Assembly: GCA_947494695.1 (NCBI GenBank)
Contig: CANLWB010000006.1
Span: 124,001-188,000 of the forward strand
DNA length: 64,000 bases
DNA from: an uncultured Flavobacteriaceae bacterium
GTDB taxonomy: Bacteria; Bacteroidota; Bacteroidia; Flavobacteriales; Flavobacteriaceae
Direction of reading: 5' to 3'
The position numbers and the translations under genes were made by a program. Below, in pieces: positions 45,916-54,136 of this stretch. The number at the start of each line of letters is the position of its first letter. Position 1 is the first letter of the stretch. Under the pieces are notes generated by a model. It was not told where the DNA came from. It did not search any database and saw nothing but the letters and a program-made list of their open reading frames with translations.

Positions 45916-47163
45916 TTAATTTGTCTGAGCTAAGGAATTAACCACTTTTTGCTTCGCTATTTTTTTAGACGCTAAAAACGAGGACACAAAAGACGCTACA
46001 ACAAATAGCACAAACACGGGCACTATATTAGTGGGTTTTAATATTAAAGCAATGGGTACTTCTGTTGATGCTACTGGCGGAATAAAGGTTACGTTTAATG
46101 TTTTAAGAATAAATGCTATTAGAAATAAAATTGGTAAGGCCAATAAACATCCTATAGCTCCCATTAATATACCTTCTGTACAAAATAATTTCACAATATT
46201 TCTTCTTAGTACGCCTATTGCTCTTATGGTTCCTATTTCACGAGTACGCTCTGAAACTGCCATTTGCATTGTATTTAAAAGCGTTAACAATACGATTACC
46301 GTTATAATTATTGTTAAAACTCTAAATATCACGCCAAACATGGTTTTTACTTTTCCAAAAGTTAACGACAGTTTATCCCAGGTTTTAGATTCTACTTTAT
46401 ATCCTGCTCCTTTCAATAAACCATTTAGTTTTGCCTGAACCTCATCAATTCTTTGAGGTTCTTTTAAGGTTACAACAATACGTTCTGCTCCTTTTGTATC
46501 ATACAGCTCTTGAGCCATGTAAAAATTAGACAAAACATATTTGTCATTATTGGCAGGGTTTCCTGTATTATAAACTTCCTTAATATCAACATCTACGGCA
46601 TTCGCAATACCATCTTTGGTGGTCGTTAACAAGGTTAGATAGTCCCCTTCTTTTAATTGTAAACTCGACGACAATTCTGAACCGATTGCGACATCTGAAT
46701 TTTTGCTATTCTCAATTCCTAAAGAAATATCTTCCCTATCGGTTCTTCCATCTACATTGGTTTTTATTAGTCTATGATCATCCTCTGGAACGATAGCCTC
46801 GGTTATAAAAATTGTAGATGCTTTACCATTACTTGCTACGCCAAATAAACTTAAACGCGGTGTTGCCAGTTCCACTTCTCCACTATTTTCCAGAATGCTT
46901 ATAATACCATTCATTTCCTTTTCATTCCATAAATAGGCTTCGGGATTTAATTTCCCATTTTCATAAAATCCTTCTTTTGCAAACGTTAAATGCCCAAGCT
47001 TTTCTGTTACAATAGATTGTTCTTTTAAACGAGAAAATATATTCGTTAAAATACCGCCTATAATTCCTAGAGCTGTAAAACCTAAACAGATCGTAAAAAT
47101 GGTTACTAATGAGCGTTTTTTATGTCGTCTTATATTTCGTATTGCAAAATTTATATAGTCCAT
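45916..47163 (-). CDS. MacB/FtsX-type ABC transporter permease
   Basis: 415 residues. MDYINFAIRNIRRHKKRSLVTIFTICLGF opens the first helix (about 18-42); a large periplasmic MacB_PCD domain follows (about 43-270); then three helices (about 280-302, 328-350, 377-400) with the FtsX signature QMAVSERTREIGTIRAIGVLRRNIVKLFCTEGI. Such permeases do not move cargo through the membrane but push it from the periplasm (MacB) or pull lipoproteins out (LolCE). The matching ATPase is 10 bases upstream. Confidence 0.92.
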   Translation of the reverse strand: MDYINFAIRNIRRHKKRSLVTIFTICLGFTALGIIGGILTNIFSRLKEQSIVTEKLGHLTFAKEGFYENGKLNPEAYLWNEKEMNGIISILENSGEVELATPRLSLFGVASNGKASTIFITEAIVPEDDHRLIKTNVDGRTDREDISLGIENSKNSDVAIGSELSSSLQLKEGDYLTLLTTTKDGIANAVDVDIKEVYNTGNPANNDKYVLSNFYMAQELYDTKGAERIVVTLKEPQRIDEVQAKLNGLLKGAGYKVESKTWDKLSLTFGKVKTMFGVIFRVLTIIITVIVLLTLLNTMQMAVSERTREIGTIRAIGVLRRNIVKLFCTEGILMGAIGCLLALPILFLIAFILKTLNVTFIPPVASTEVPIALILKPTNIVPVFVLFVVASFVSSFLASKKIAKQKVVNSLAQTN

Positions 47164-47173
47164 TGTTATCTGT

Positions 47174-47902
47174 TTATGCGTTGATTGTTTCTACTTTTGA
47201 TTTTAGTATGGCGGTTTCTGTGTTTACAATTTCACCATCTTGCAAGGTCACAACAGAGTCTACATTGTCTATGACCTTATAATCATGAGAAGAGAAAATA
47301 AACGTTGTTTTTTTGGTCTCGTTTAGCTCCTTCATAAGATTTATAATATCCATACCCGTTTTACTATCTAATGCAGCGGTAGGTTCATCAGCTATTACAA
47401 TTTCTGGATTTGTAACTAGTGCTCTTGCTATGGCTACTCGTTGTTTTTGACCTCCACTTAAATTATTTGGTCTATGATTGAGGTGTGCTTCTAACCCCAC
47501 TTCTTTTAAGAGCTCTGAAGCTCTTTGCAAGCTTTCCTTTTTAGAAATTTTATTTATTTGCAGAGGAAAAGCCACATTTTCTACAGCACTTAGTACAGGA
47601 ATTAAGTTGTAATTCTGAAACACAATTCCTATTTTTTTATTTCTAAAACTTGTTATTTCATTATCGGTAAGCTCTCTAACCTTTACATCCCCATAAATAA
47701 TTTCGCCTTTGGTCGGTTCGTCTATCATGGAGATTAAATTTAATAACGAACTTTTTCCACTTCCCGACGGCCCTGCTATGGCTATAAAATCACCATGAAA
47801 AATTGAAAAATTGATATTCTTCAATGCCTCAACCCTCTGGGTGCCTAAAAAATATGTTTTATATATGTTATTTAACTCTATTAAAGTTTTGGGTCTACTC
47901 AT
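47174..47902 (-). CDS. ABC transporter ATP-binding protein, LolD/MacB type
   Basis: 242 residues. Walker A GPSGSGKSS (about 44-52), Q-loop VFQNYNLIPVLSAVENV, signature LSGGQKQRVAIARALV, Walker B EIVIADEPTAALD and H-loop SSHDYKV are all intact. Size and motifs are those of the LolD/MacB/SalX group. It forms a transporter with the permease that follows after 10 bases. A 140-base gap precedes it, the longest inside the operon, so an internal promoter is possible. Confidence 0.95.
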   Translation of the reverse strand: MSRPKTLIELNNIYKTYFLGTQRVEALKNINFSIFHGDFIAIAGPSGSGKSSLLNLISMIDEPTKGEIIYGDVKVRELTDNEITSFRNKKIGIVFQNYNLIPVLSAVENVAFPLQINKISKKESLQRASELLKEVGLEAHLNHRPNNLSGGQKQRVAIARALVTNPEIVIADEPTAALDSKTGMDIINLMKELNETKKTTFIFSSHDYKVIDNVDSVVTLQDGEIVNTETAILKSKVETINA

Positions 47903-48042
47903 TTTTATTGTGTTTTTGTTTTACATCCTTACTTTTAATTAGTGTTATCATAAAATTAAAGTATCAACTTTATGAACAACGCACACTCCATGTATAACCA
48001 ATTAGTAAAAAACTGATTATATGTTATTTACATTCTTTATTA

Positions 48043-48492
48043 TCACATAATTTCATATTCCTCAAAAACTTCAAACATAGATTCAGGGAAAGGTACCGAT
48101 ATCATTTTCCCGTTCTCTTCTCTCATTGATGCCGTTGCTTGTGTACCTTCGCAAACTAATGTAAGCCCGTCTTTTTCTTCCTTATAATATTTAAACCGCA
48201 TTAATAATCTACTCGGACTTTGTGCTTCTAAAAACATTCGCATTACGACATTATCAAAAGCAAACAACTGTGATATATATTGGGCACTTAAATCCAAAGT
48301 AATGAGTGATAATCCATTATTAATATCTTCAATGACATCCGGACAGGTCTCATATAGAAACATCTCTCTACATTTCCCTTGCCACAATACGTAATTGGCA
48401 AAATATATATTCCCCACTAAATTGGTTTCTTCAAACGTGGTTTTAAATCTATATTCAAAACAAGCTCCTTCGGAACTATAAATCATTGGCAT
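48043..48492 (-). CDS. tebC: Enediyne-type hot-dog thioesterase (TEBC/CalE7/SgcE10-like)
   Basis: 149 residues. FEETNLVGNIYFANYVLWQGKCREMFL is nearly the defining signature of the enediyne PKS thioesterases CalE7, DynE7 and SgcE10; the later SLITLDLSAQYISQLFAFDNVVMRM and RFKYYKEE stretches follow them too. In known systems this hot-dog-fold enzyme releases the linear polyene from the PksE ACP. It sits 30 bases after the PKS gene, as in actinobacterial clusters. Met3 is an equally possible start. This gene with its neighbour is the strongest sign that the cluster is enediyne-like. Confidence 0.93.
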   Translation of the reverse strand: MPMIYSSEGACFEYRFKTTFEETNLVGNIYFANYVLWQGKCREMFLYETCPDVIEDINNGLSLITLDLSAQYISQLFAFDNVVMRMFLEAQSPSRLLMRFKYYKEEKDGLTLVCEGTQATASMREENGKMISVPFPESMFEVFEEYEIM

Positions 48493-48522
48493 ACTAACTA
48501 ATTTTATATTATTTGTAAACTA

Positions 48523-51500
48523 TTACACCATTACTATGGAGCTATTTTCTGACATTAAAAGTAATGTTTTTTTATCATAATTCTTTAATAAAATTGAAGA
48601 ATTAAACGCTGATGCATCGATATTTACACCTTCATTTCGTAAAGATTGCTCTGTACCTAACATGACTGTAAAATCTTCATCCACGCTTAGCGCTGCAAAA
48701 CCGTTTTCGGTCACTTTTTTTACAAAATCAGCAACTTGAGATAGAGGTAACTCTATGGGTTTTTCTATTATGTTTTTAATGTGATACTCTAAATATGGCT
48801 TTAACAATTCTGGAATCCATTTTTGACTTTTAACAACCCCTGTTACCTTTGTTAAAACCATACCTTTCCAGTATTGCTTCACTTCTCCCTTAGCATTCGC
48901 TATATAAACATCTATAGTTGTTTCATTGTCAATTTCGCCCAATTCATTTGTATGAATATATAGTGGTCCCTCTACAGGATTTGTATTCATATAAATTTCA
49001 CTAGCCGCTGTCGGTAGTAATTGTTGAGAAGGTCTACATACTTGATGACAATGTATTGCTGCATCATTCAATCCCGGATCTCCTGTTCGTAAATTTGACG
49101 ATACAAAATCTCCAAACCACGAATCCTCCAAAGATGTTTCTGTATATGCCAGAGCTTCTAGTGCATTTACCTTGTGAAATTGTTTTATCCTTCGAAAGGG
49201 GCCTTCATGAAATAACAAGTCATCATAGAAATGTGTTTCTGTATCAATCGCTAAGCGATCTAAAGAAGAGGTATCGATCTCATAACTATATTCTACTGCC
49301 GTCGATCTATAAGTTACGGTGGCTTCAAAACATTTTACTTCATAGTTAGAGTCTTCACTTAAGACCACAGCTTGAAATGTTCGTTCTGCTAATCTGGAAA
49401 CGACAAAACGAATTTTATTGACGCCTTTTTCCGGTATAAAAATAGATTTGTTAATCTTAAGGTTTTCGAAATGCCAAGCATCTTTGTTTTCAGATAGTGA
49501 ATTACAGCATTGCGCCATACCTTCCATAATCATTACGGTTGGAAAAACGTATTGGCCATTAAAAACATGATTTTTTAAATATATATCATCATTAAGGTTA
49601 ATACCTACCTCTGATATGAGTTCAACTTCTGGTATTTGATGAATAATTTTAGAAACAAATCGATCTAAGGTATGCGTCTTCTTCCGGAAAGAAAGTGTTG
49701 GTATATTCCCATACCTTCCGGTTATAATATACCGTCCGATCTTACAAGATGCATCTGCCAAAATCTGCTCTAAAACTTCTACTCCGTTTTTAACCGGAAT
49801 AGGCCACACGCCTCTACGTTTTAAATTATCTATACTATTTAAATTGGCCCCCATTCCCGTTTCATCCCAAACAGACCATTCTAACGTTAAACACCTACAA
49901 TTTGGAGCGATTTTCTTTAAATCCCGAATGTATATAGCAAGTTGATCATTTGCAAAAGCGTAATCTGCATTGCCCTCCATCCCACTTTGAGCAATTATAG
50001 ACCCATATCCAATGACAAACCTTAAATTTTGTATGTCTAATTGGTTTATAAGGTTCTTTAAGCCCTTAACTTTTACATTGGCTGTTCTTTCAAAATCTCC
50101 TGCATGTAAATTTTGAATTATTTTAGGGTTATTAACGCCCGCCCCGTGGATTACAATGCTAACTTCCCCAAAATCTTTCTTGATTTTTCGTATCGTATTA
50201 GCTAATGCGTCTTCTGAACAAACATCTGTGGTATAATAATTAAAATTGATGTTATGGGCTTTCAACAGTGCCAGGTTATTAGATAATTCGTTACTGCTTC
50301 CCTCTTTTGATCGTCCTAAAATCGCCAATTTTGCATTGGTTTTTTTAGCCAACTGAAATATAGACTCAAATGTTATTCCTTTTCCTCCTCCTGTGGCCAA
50401 GATGACGTCATCCTCTGAAATTTGATTTGCAATGTTTCCTGTTTCTGGAAAAAACACTTCGCATTGGGACTCTAATCTACTATCTTTATCGGTGTAAATG
50501 ACTTCTTTATATTTGGAAATCACTTCAAGTTCATCTTTTATAATGGTTGTCTTATCCTCAATAGTCTCCGCTATGCCTAACACCAATGCTCCATCTATGG
50601 TTGGATACTCCTGTATAAAAGAGCGAAAAACGGGTTTTAAATCTGTAACTGTGGTTTCTGTAGCACTATTGAACTGAATTAGAGTTACAAAATGACTTTG
50701 TACGGTTTCTGGTTGTTTTAAAAAATTCATAAAATCCCCCAGAACAGTATTAGCATCTGTATTTCTATAAATAAAAATCCCTCCCTTACCTGAAGTAAAC
50801 TTTTGCGAGTCTATTAAACCTTGAATTTCCCGTATTAAACCAGGATCTGATCCCTGAACAAAAATCTCCCCTTCATTCTCCTTTGTTTTTATTTTTGAAC
50901 GCTTTTTTAATACATCGACACGCTTAAAAATATGTGTCCAATTCTCATATTCGGAAAAATCAAACATTTCAGATTCGACGTGGCTTCTTTTATCGCTTTC
51001 TCCCTCATAAATTAGCTTACTAAGCTCCTTTATTGTGCCATCAGCATTTGCTAAAATTGAAGCTGCAGAATACACCTTATGGCTTTTATTAAATGTTTTA
51101 GCTACCAGTGACACTATTTCTGTAATAACTAATGAATTTAAATGTAACTGAGACATAATGCGGTCTCCATCTGTTATGACTTCTACTGGTATTTCTGTTT
51201 TTTCACTTATTAAATTTTTTAAATGCCTTAATACACCTTGTTCGGTATGCTCTACTGATGGTGTTTTTAAGATTGCGGCATCGTTTAAACCTACGGCTTC
51301 TGGCTTTAGGTTTTCCTGACTCATTAATTCCTTTATACTAGAAGGTTTAAAATCCACCTTCTCACATGGGTTGGTTAGCACGTCTAAGGTCCAATTTTCA
51401 ATATCAAAAGGTCTAAAGAATCTATTTGCTATTAACTCATCAAACTTTACAGCTACCCCGTGTATGTAGGAAGCCGATAATGTATTTAATAGTCCTTTTA

Positions 51501-54096
51501 AAGACTTACTGCCATAATTTAAGGCTACTACATGAACCTCCTTGTCGTCTTTCAACGTTTTTTGTAGTGCTGTTCCAGGACCCACCTCAACAAAAAGCGA
51601 TGTGCTCTCCTTTAATGTGGATATAGCTTGTGAAAACCTTACGGGCTTCTCTATTTGATCATACAAATAGGTTGCAAAACACGTATCGCTTTCTAATGCC
51701 TGGCCTGTAACTGTTGAAATTACTTTTTTAGAAGTTTTTTTAAACACCCAGGTTTCTAATTTTTCTTTAAATGCCAATGCTGCATTGGTCATCATTGGTG
51801 TATGGAAAGCATGCGAGACTTTTAAAAGTGTACTTTTTACTCCCAAATTAAAAGCTTTACGCTCTATTTCACTGATGGCATTTTTAGTTCCCCCTACGAC
51901 GTAATTATTCTTTCCGTTATACCCTGTAATGACGGCATCTGTCCCTTCTATTAATCCATTTACAACGTCCACTTCGCTATTTAATGCTAACATGGCCCCG
52001 CCTTCTTCTCCGAGAGTAGACATACAGCGACCTCGCTCCTTCGCGATATCTACGGCCTCTTTTCTACTCATAGCATTTGCCCATGCCAAAGCAGAAATTT
52101 CACCTAAACTGTGCCCTATTCCGTAATTGGCATGGACGCCTAGACATTTAAGAAGCTCTACCGATTCTAAAGTATGCTCTACTATCTTTGGTTGTGCTAC
52201 TTTTGTATCAACTATGGTATCGTGAAGTGCATCACTGGTTTCTCCTATGTCAAATTTGCTTCCAGTTAATGACTCTAAGTTTAACGTTTTAAACCCACCC
52301 TGGTCTTTATAAATTGGTGCACCTTGTCCTGGAAATAAGAACGTGATCTCTTCTTTTTCTTTGTTTTTATTAAAAAACACACCTTCTGCATCGTTCATTA
52401 ACTTTTCCTCAGAACCTTCTAAATGCTCCAATATTTTCTTTGCATTCTGAACGAGCTGATCTGGCGTGGCTGCAACAACCGATGCTTTATATGTTCCCTG
52501 TATTTTAAAACGTTTTAATATGGAACTTGAAAAATCTATCAATTGCGCTTTTGAAATTTTGGAAGCTACATTAACAACATGCTCTAACTCTTTAACTAAG
52601 GTATCTTTAGTCACTGCTGCGAATGGAAAAACTTCAAAATCTCTGGGACTGTTTGCGTATTTAGTTAAGGTTCTTTCAGTGTGATTAGATGCTTCAATAG
52701 TATCGCTCTCTAATACGATATGTGCATTTATTCCACCAAAACCAAAAGACGATATTCCTGACACGAATGAAGTTTCATCATCATGAGGTATTGGTTGATG
52801 TACAACTTTTATTTTATCCTTATTTTCTTTAATCACCGGATGCGCTCCAGATGTACTAACAGATGGGGGCACCACTTTGTTTTTTGTAGCCATAGCTGCC
52901 TTAATGACACCCGCAATTCCCGCGGCTGCTTTGGTGTGCCCTATAAGATGTTTTACCGAACTTACTACAACCGGCTTTTCCAATTTACCATGATTAGCTA
53001 AGGCACTTGTTATAGCTTTAAGTTCTATACTATCCCCAATATTAGTTCCTGTTCCGTGTGCTTCAAACATGGTTACTTTAGAGATATCTATACCCGAGCG
53101 CTTATAAGCTCTTTCTAATGCCAACTGTTGTGTTTCTGGTTTGGGCCTTGTCATCCCTCCTTTTCCATCAGAAGATATTCCCCAACCACGAATTACCGAG
53201 TACATGTTTAAACCCATTTCTCTTGCTTTAGACTCCTTCATGATTAGAACCATTCCGCAGCCTTCACCCGGCCAAAACCCTTGAGATTTATCTCCAAAAA
53301 CCTGCATATCTTCTACTGCCAAAGCGCCATTCCTGGCAAAGCCTACCATTTCAAAAGGATCTATACTTAAATCCACACCACCAACTAAGGCCATTTCCAT
53401 ATCCCCATTTACAATAGCATTGCAGCCATTTGTTAACGCTAACAGTGATGAAGAGCAAGCCCCATCAACCGTATAACCTCCTCCGTTAAAATCGAAATAA
53501 TTACAGACTCTACCTGCAATAGTATTACTTAACCCTCCTGCCAGTGTATCTGCATCTGGTTTTGGAAAAGGTTCTTTATACACTTTCTCGGTCTTAGACA
53601 ATATTGCCGATATTTCTTCCTTACTATAATCTAAATGGCTCAAAGTAGATTCAAAAACTTTAAACACATAAGGCCAACGTAAACGCATAACGTTTGCTCT
53701 AGTAAACTCTCCCGTTAACGAATTTCCTATAATAACACCAACTTTGTCTTTTGGTAAGCCTTCTCCATTTTTAAAACCTGCATCGGCCAACGCTCCTGCT
53801 GCCACATCTAAAGCCAACCAGTGGGTTAAGTCTGTTTGCTCGAAAGTAGATTTTGAAACTCTATATTTTACCCTATCAAAATGATAATCTGTTAGTACTG
53901 CTGCTTTTTTCACATAAGTAAGGTCTTCTGCTTCTTTATCTTCTGTACCATAATAATCCAAATTCAAACGCTTATCGGGCATTGCTCTAAATTGCTGGCG
54001 TGCCGTTAAAATATTTTCCCAAAACTCATTTATATTGTTAGCTCCTGGGTAACGGCAATCCATTCCCACAATAGCTATGCCTTCACTTTTTTTCAT
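48523..54096 (-). CDS. pksE: Iterative type I PKS of enediyne (PksE) type, KS-AT-ACP-KR-DH
   Basis: 1857 residues. KS: Cys214 in DGACSSS, His347 in EAHGTGT, His387 in IGHTKAAAG, with PksE-specific TDLTHWLALD and GNSLTGEFTRANVMRLRWPYV. AT: Ser663 in GIGHSLGE. ACP: single, Ser988 in LHLNSL, matching the unusual ACP of PksE. KR: TGGGKGI (1235-1241), Ser1366 and Tyr1379. DH: His1510 in LKNHVFNG and Asp1678 in GLNDAAIH. In known PksE proteins a phosphopantetheinyl transferase domain follows DH; here about 100 residues follow with no such motif, and a separate transferase gene exists at 37409. The expected product is a polyene chain that is processed further by the other cassette proteins. Confidence 0.95.
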   Translation of the reverse strand: MKKSEGIAIVGMDCRYPGANNINEFWENILTARQQFRAMPDKRLNLDYYGTEDKEAEDLTYVKKAAVLTDYHFDRVKYRVSKSTFEQTDLTHWLALDVAAGALADAGFKNGEGLPKDKVGVIIGNSLTGEFTRANVMRLRWPYVFKVFESTLSHLDYSKEEISAILSKTEKVYKEPFPKPDADTLAGGLSNTIAGRVCNYFDFNGGGYTVDGACSSSLLALTNGCNAIVNGDMEMALVGGVDLSIDPFEMVGFARNGALAVEDMQVFGDKSQGFWPGEGCGMVLIMKESKAREMGLNMYSVIRGWGISSDGKGGMTRPKPETQQLALERAYKRSGIDISKVTMFEAHGTGTNIGDSIELKAITSALANHGKLEKPVVVSSVKHLIGHTKAAAGIAGVIKAAMATKNKVVPPSVSTSGAHPVIKENKDKIKVVHQPIPHDDETSFVSGISSFGFGGINAHIVLESDTIEASNHTERTLTKYANSPRDFEVFPFAAVTKDTLVKELEHVVNVASKISKAQLIDFSSSILKRFKIQGTYKASVVAATPDQLVQNAKKILEHLEGSEEKLMNDAEGVFFNKNKEKEEITFLFPGQGAPIYKDQGGFKTLNLESLTGSKFDIGETSDALHDTIVDTKVAQPKIVEHTLESVELLKCLGVHANYGIGHSLGEISALAWANAMSRKEAVDIAKERGRCMSTLGEEGGAMLALNSEVDVVNGLIEGTDAVITGYNGKNNYVVGGTKNAISEIERKAFNLGVKSTLLKVSHAFHTPMMTNAALAFKEKLETWVFKKTSKKVISTVTGQALESDTCFATYLYDQIEKPVRFSQAISTLKESTSLFVEVGPGTALQKTLKDDKEVHVVALNYGSKSLKGLLNTLSASYIHGVAVKFDELIANRFFRPFDIENWTLDVLTNPCEKVDFKPSSIKELMSQENLKPEAVGLNDAAILKTPSVEHTEQGVLRHLKNLISEKTEIPVEVITDGDRIMSQLHLNSLVITEIVSLVAKTFNKSHKVYSAASILANADGTIKELSKLIYEGESDKRSHVESEMFDFSEYENWTHIFKRVDVLKKRSKIKTKENEGEIFVQGSDPGLIREIQGLIDSQKFTSGKGGIFIYRNTDANTVLGDFMNFLKQPETVQSHFVTLIQFNSATETTVTDLKPVFRSFIQEYPTIDGALVLGIAETIEDKTTIIKDELEVISKYKEVIYTDKDSRLESQCEVFFPETGNIANQISEDDVILATGGGKGITFESIFQLAKKTNAKLAILGRSKEGSSNELSNNLALLKAHNINFNYYTTDVCSEDALANTIRKIKKDFGEVSIVIHGAGVNNPKIIQNLHAGDFERTANVKVKGLKNLINQLDIQNLRFVIGYGSIIAQSGMEGNADYAFANDQLAIYIRDLKKIAPNCRCLTLEWSVWDETGMGANLNSIDNLKRRGVWPIPVKNGVEVLEQILADASCKIGRYIITGRYGNIPTLSFRKKTHTLDRFVSKIIHQIPEVELISEVGINLNDDIYLKNHVFNGQYVFPTVMIMEGMAQCCNSLSENKDAWHFENLKINKSIFIPEKGVNKIRFVVSRLAERTFQAVVLSEDSNYEVKCFEATVTYRSTAVEYSYEIDTSSLDRLAIDTETHFYDDLLFHEGPFRRIKQFHKVNALEALAYTETSLEDSWFGDFVSSNLRTGDPGLNDAAIHCHQVCRPSQQLLPTAASEIYMNTNPVEGPLYIHTNELGEIDNETTIDVYIANAKGEVKQYWKGMVLTKVTGVVKSQKWIPELLKPYLEYHIKNIIEKPIELPLSQVADFVKKVTENGFAALSVDEDFTVMLGTEQSLRNEGVNIDASAFNSSILLKNYDKKTLLLMSENSSIVMV

Positions 54097-54136
54097 AACA
54101 TTAGATTTTGCTTTTAGTACTTTAGTGATTTGCTTG

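Noticed and set aside
48523-54096. PKS as a PUFA (Pfa) synthase
   Set aside because: There is a single ACP rather than a tandem array, a KR-DH end, PksE-only KS motifs, and thioesterase, UnbV and UnbL neighbours. No PfaB, C or D is present.
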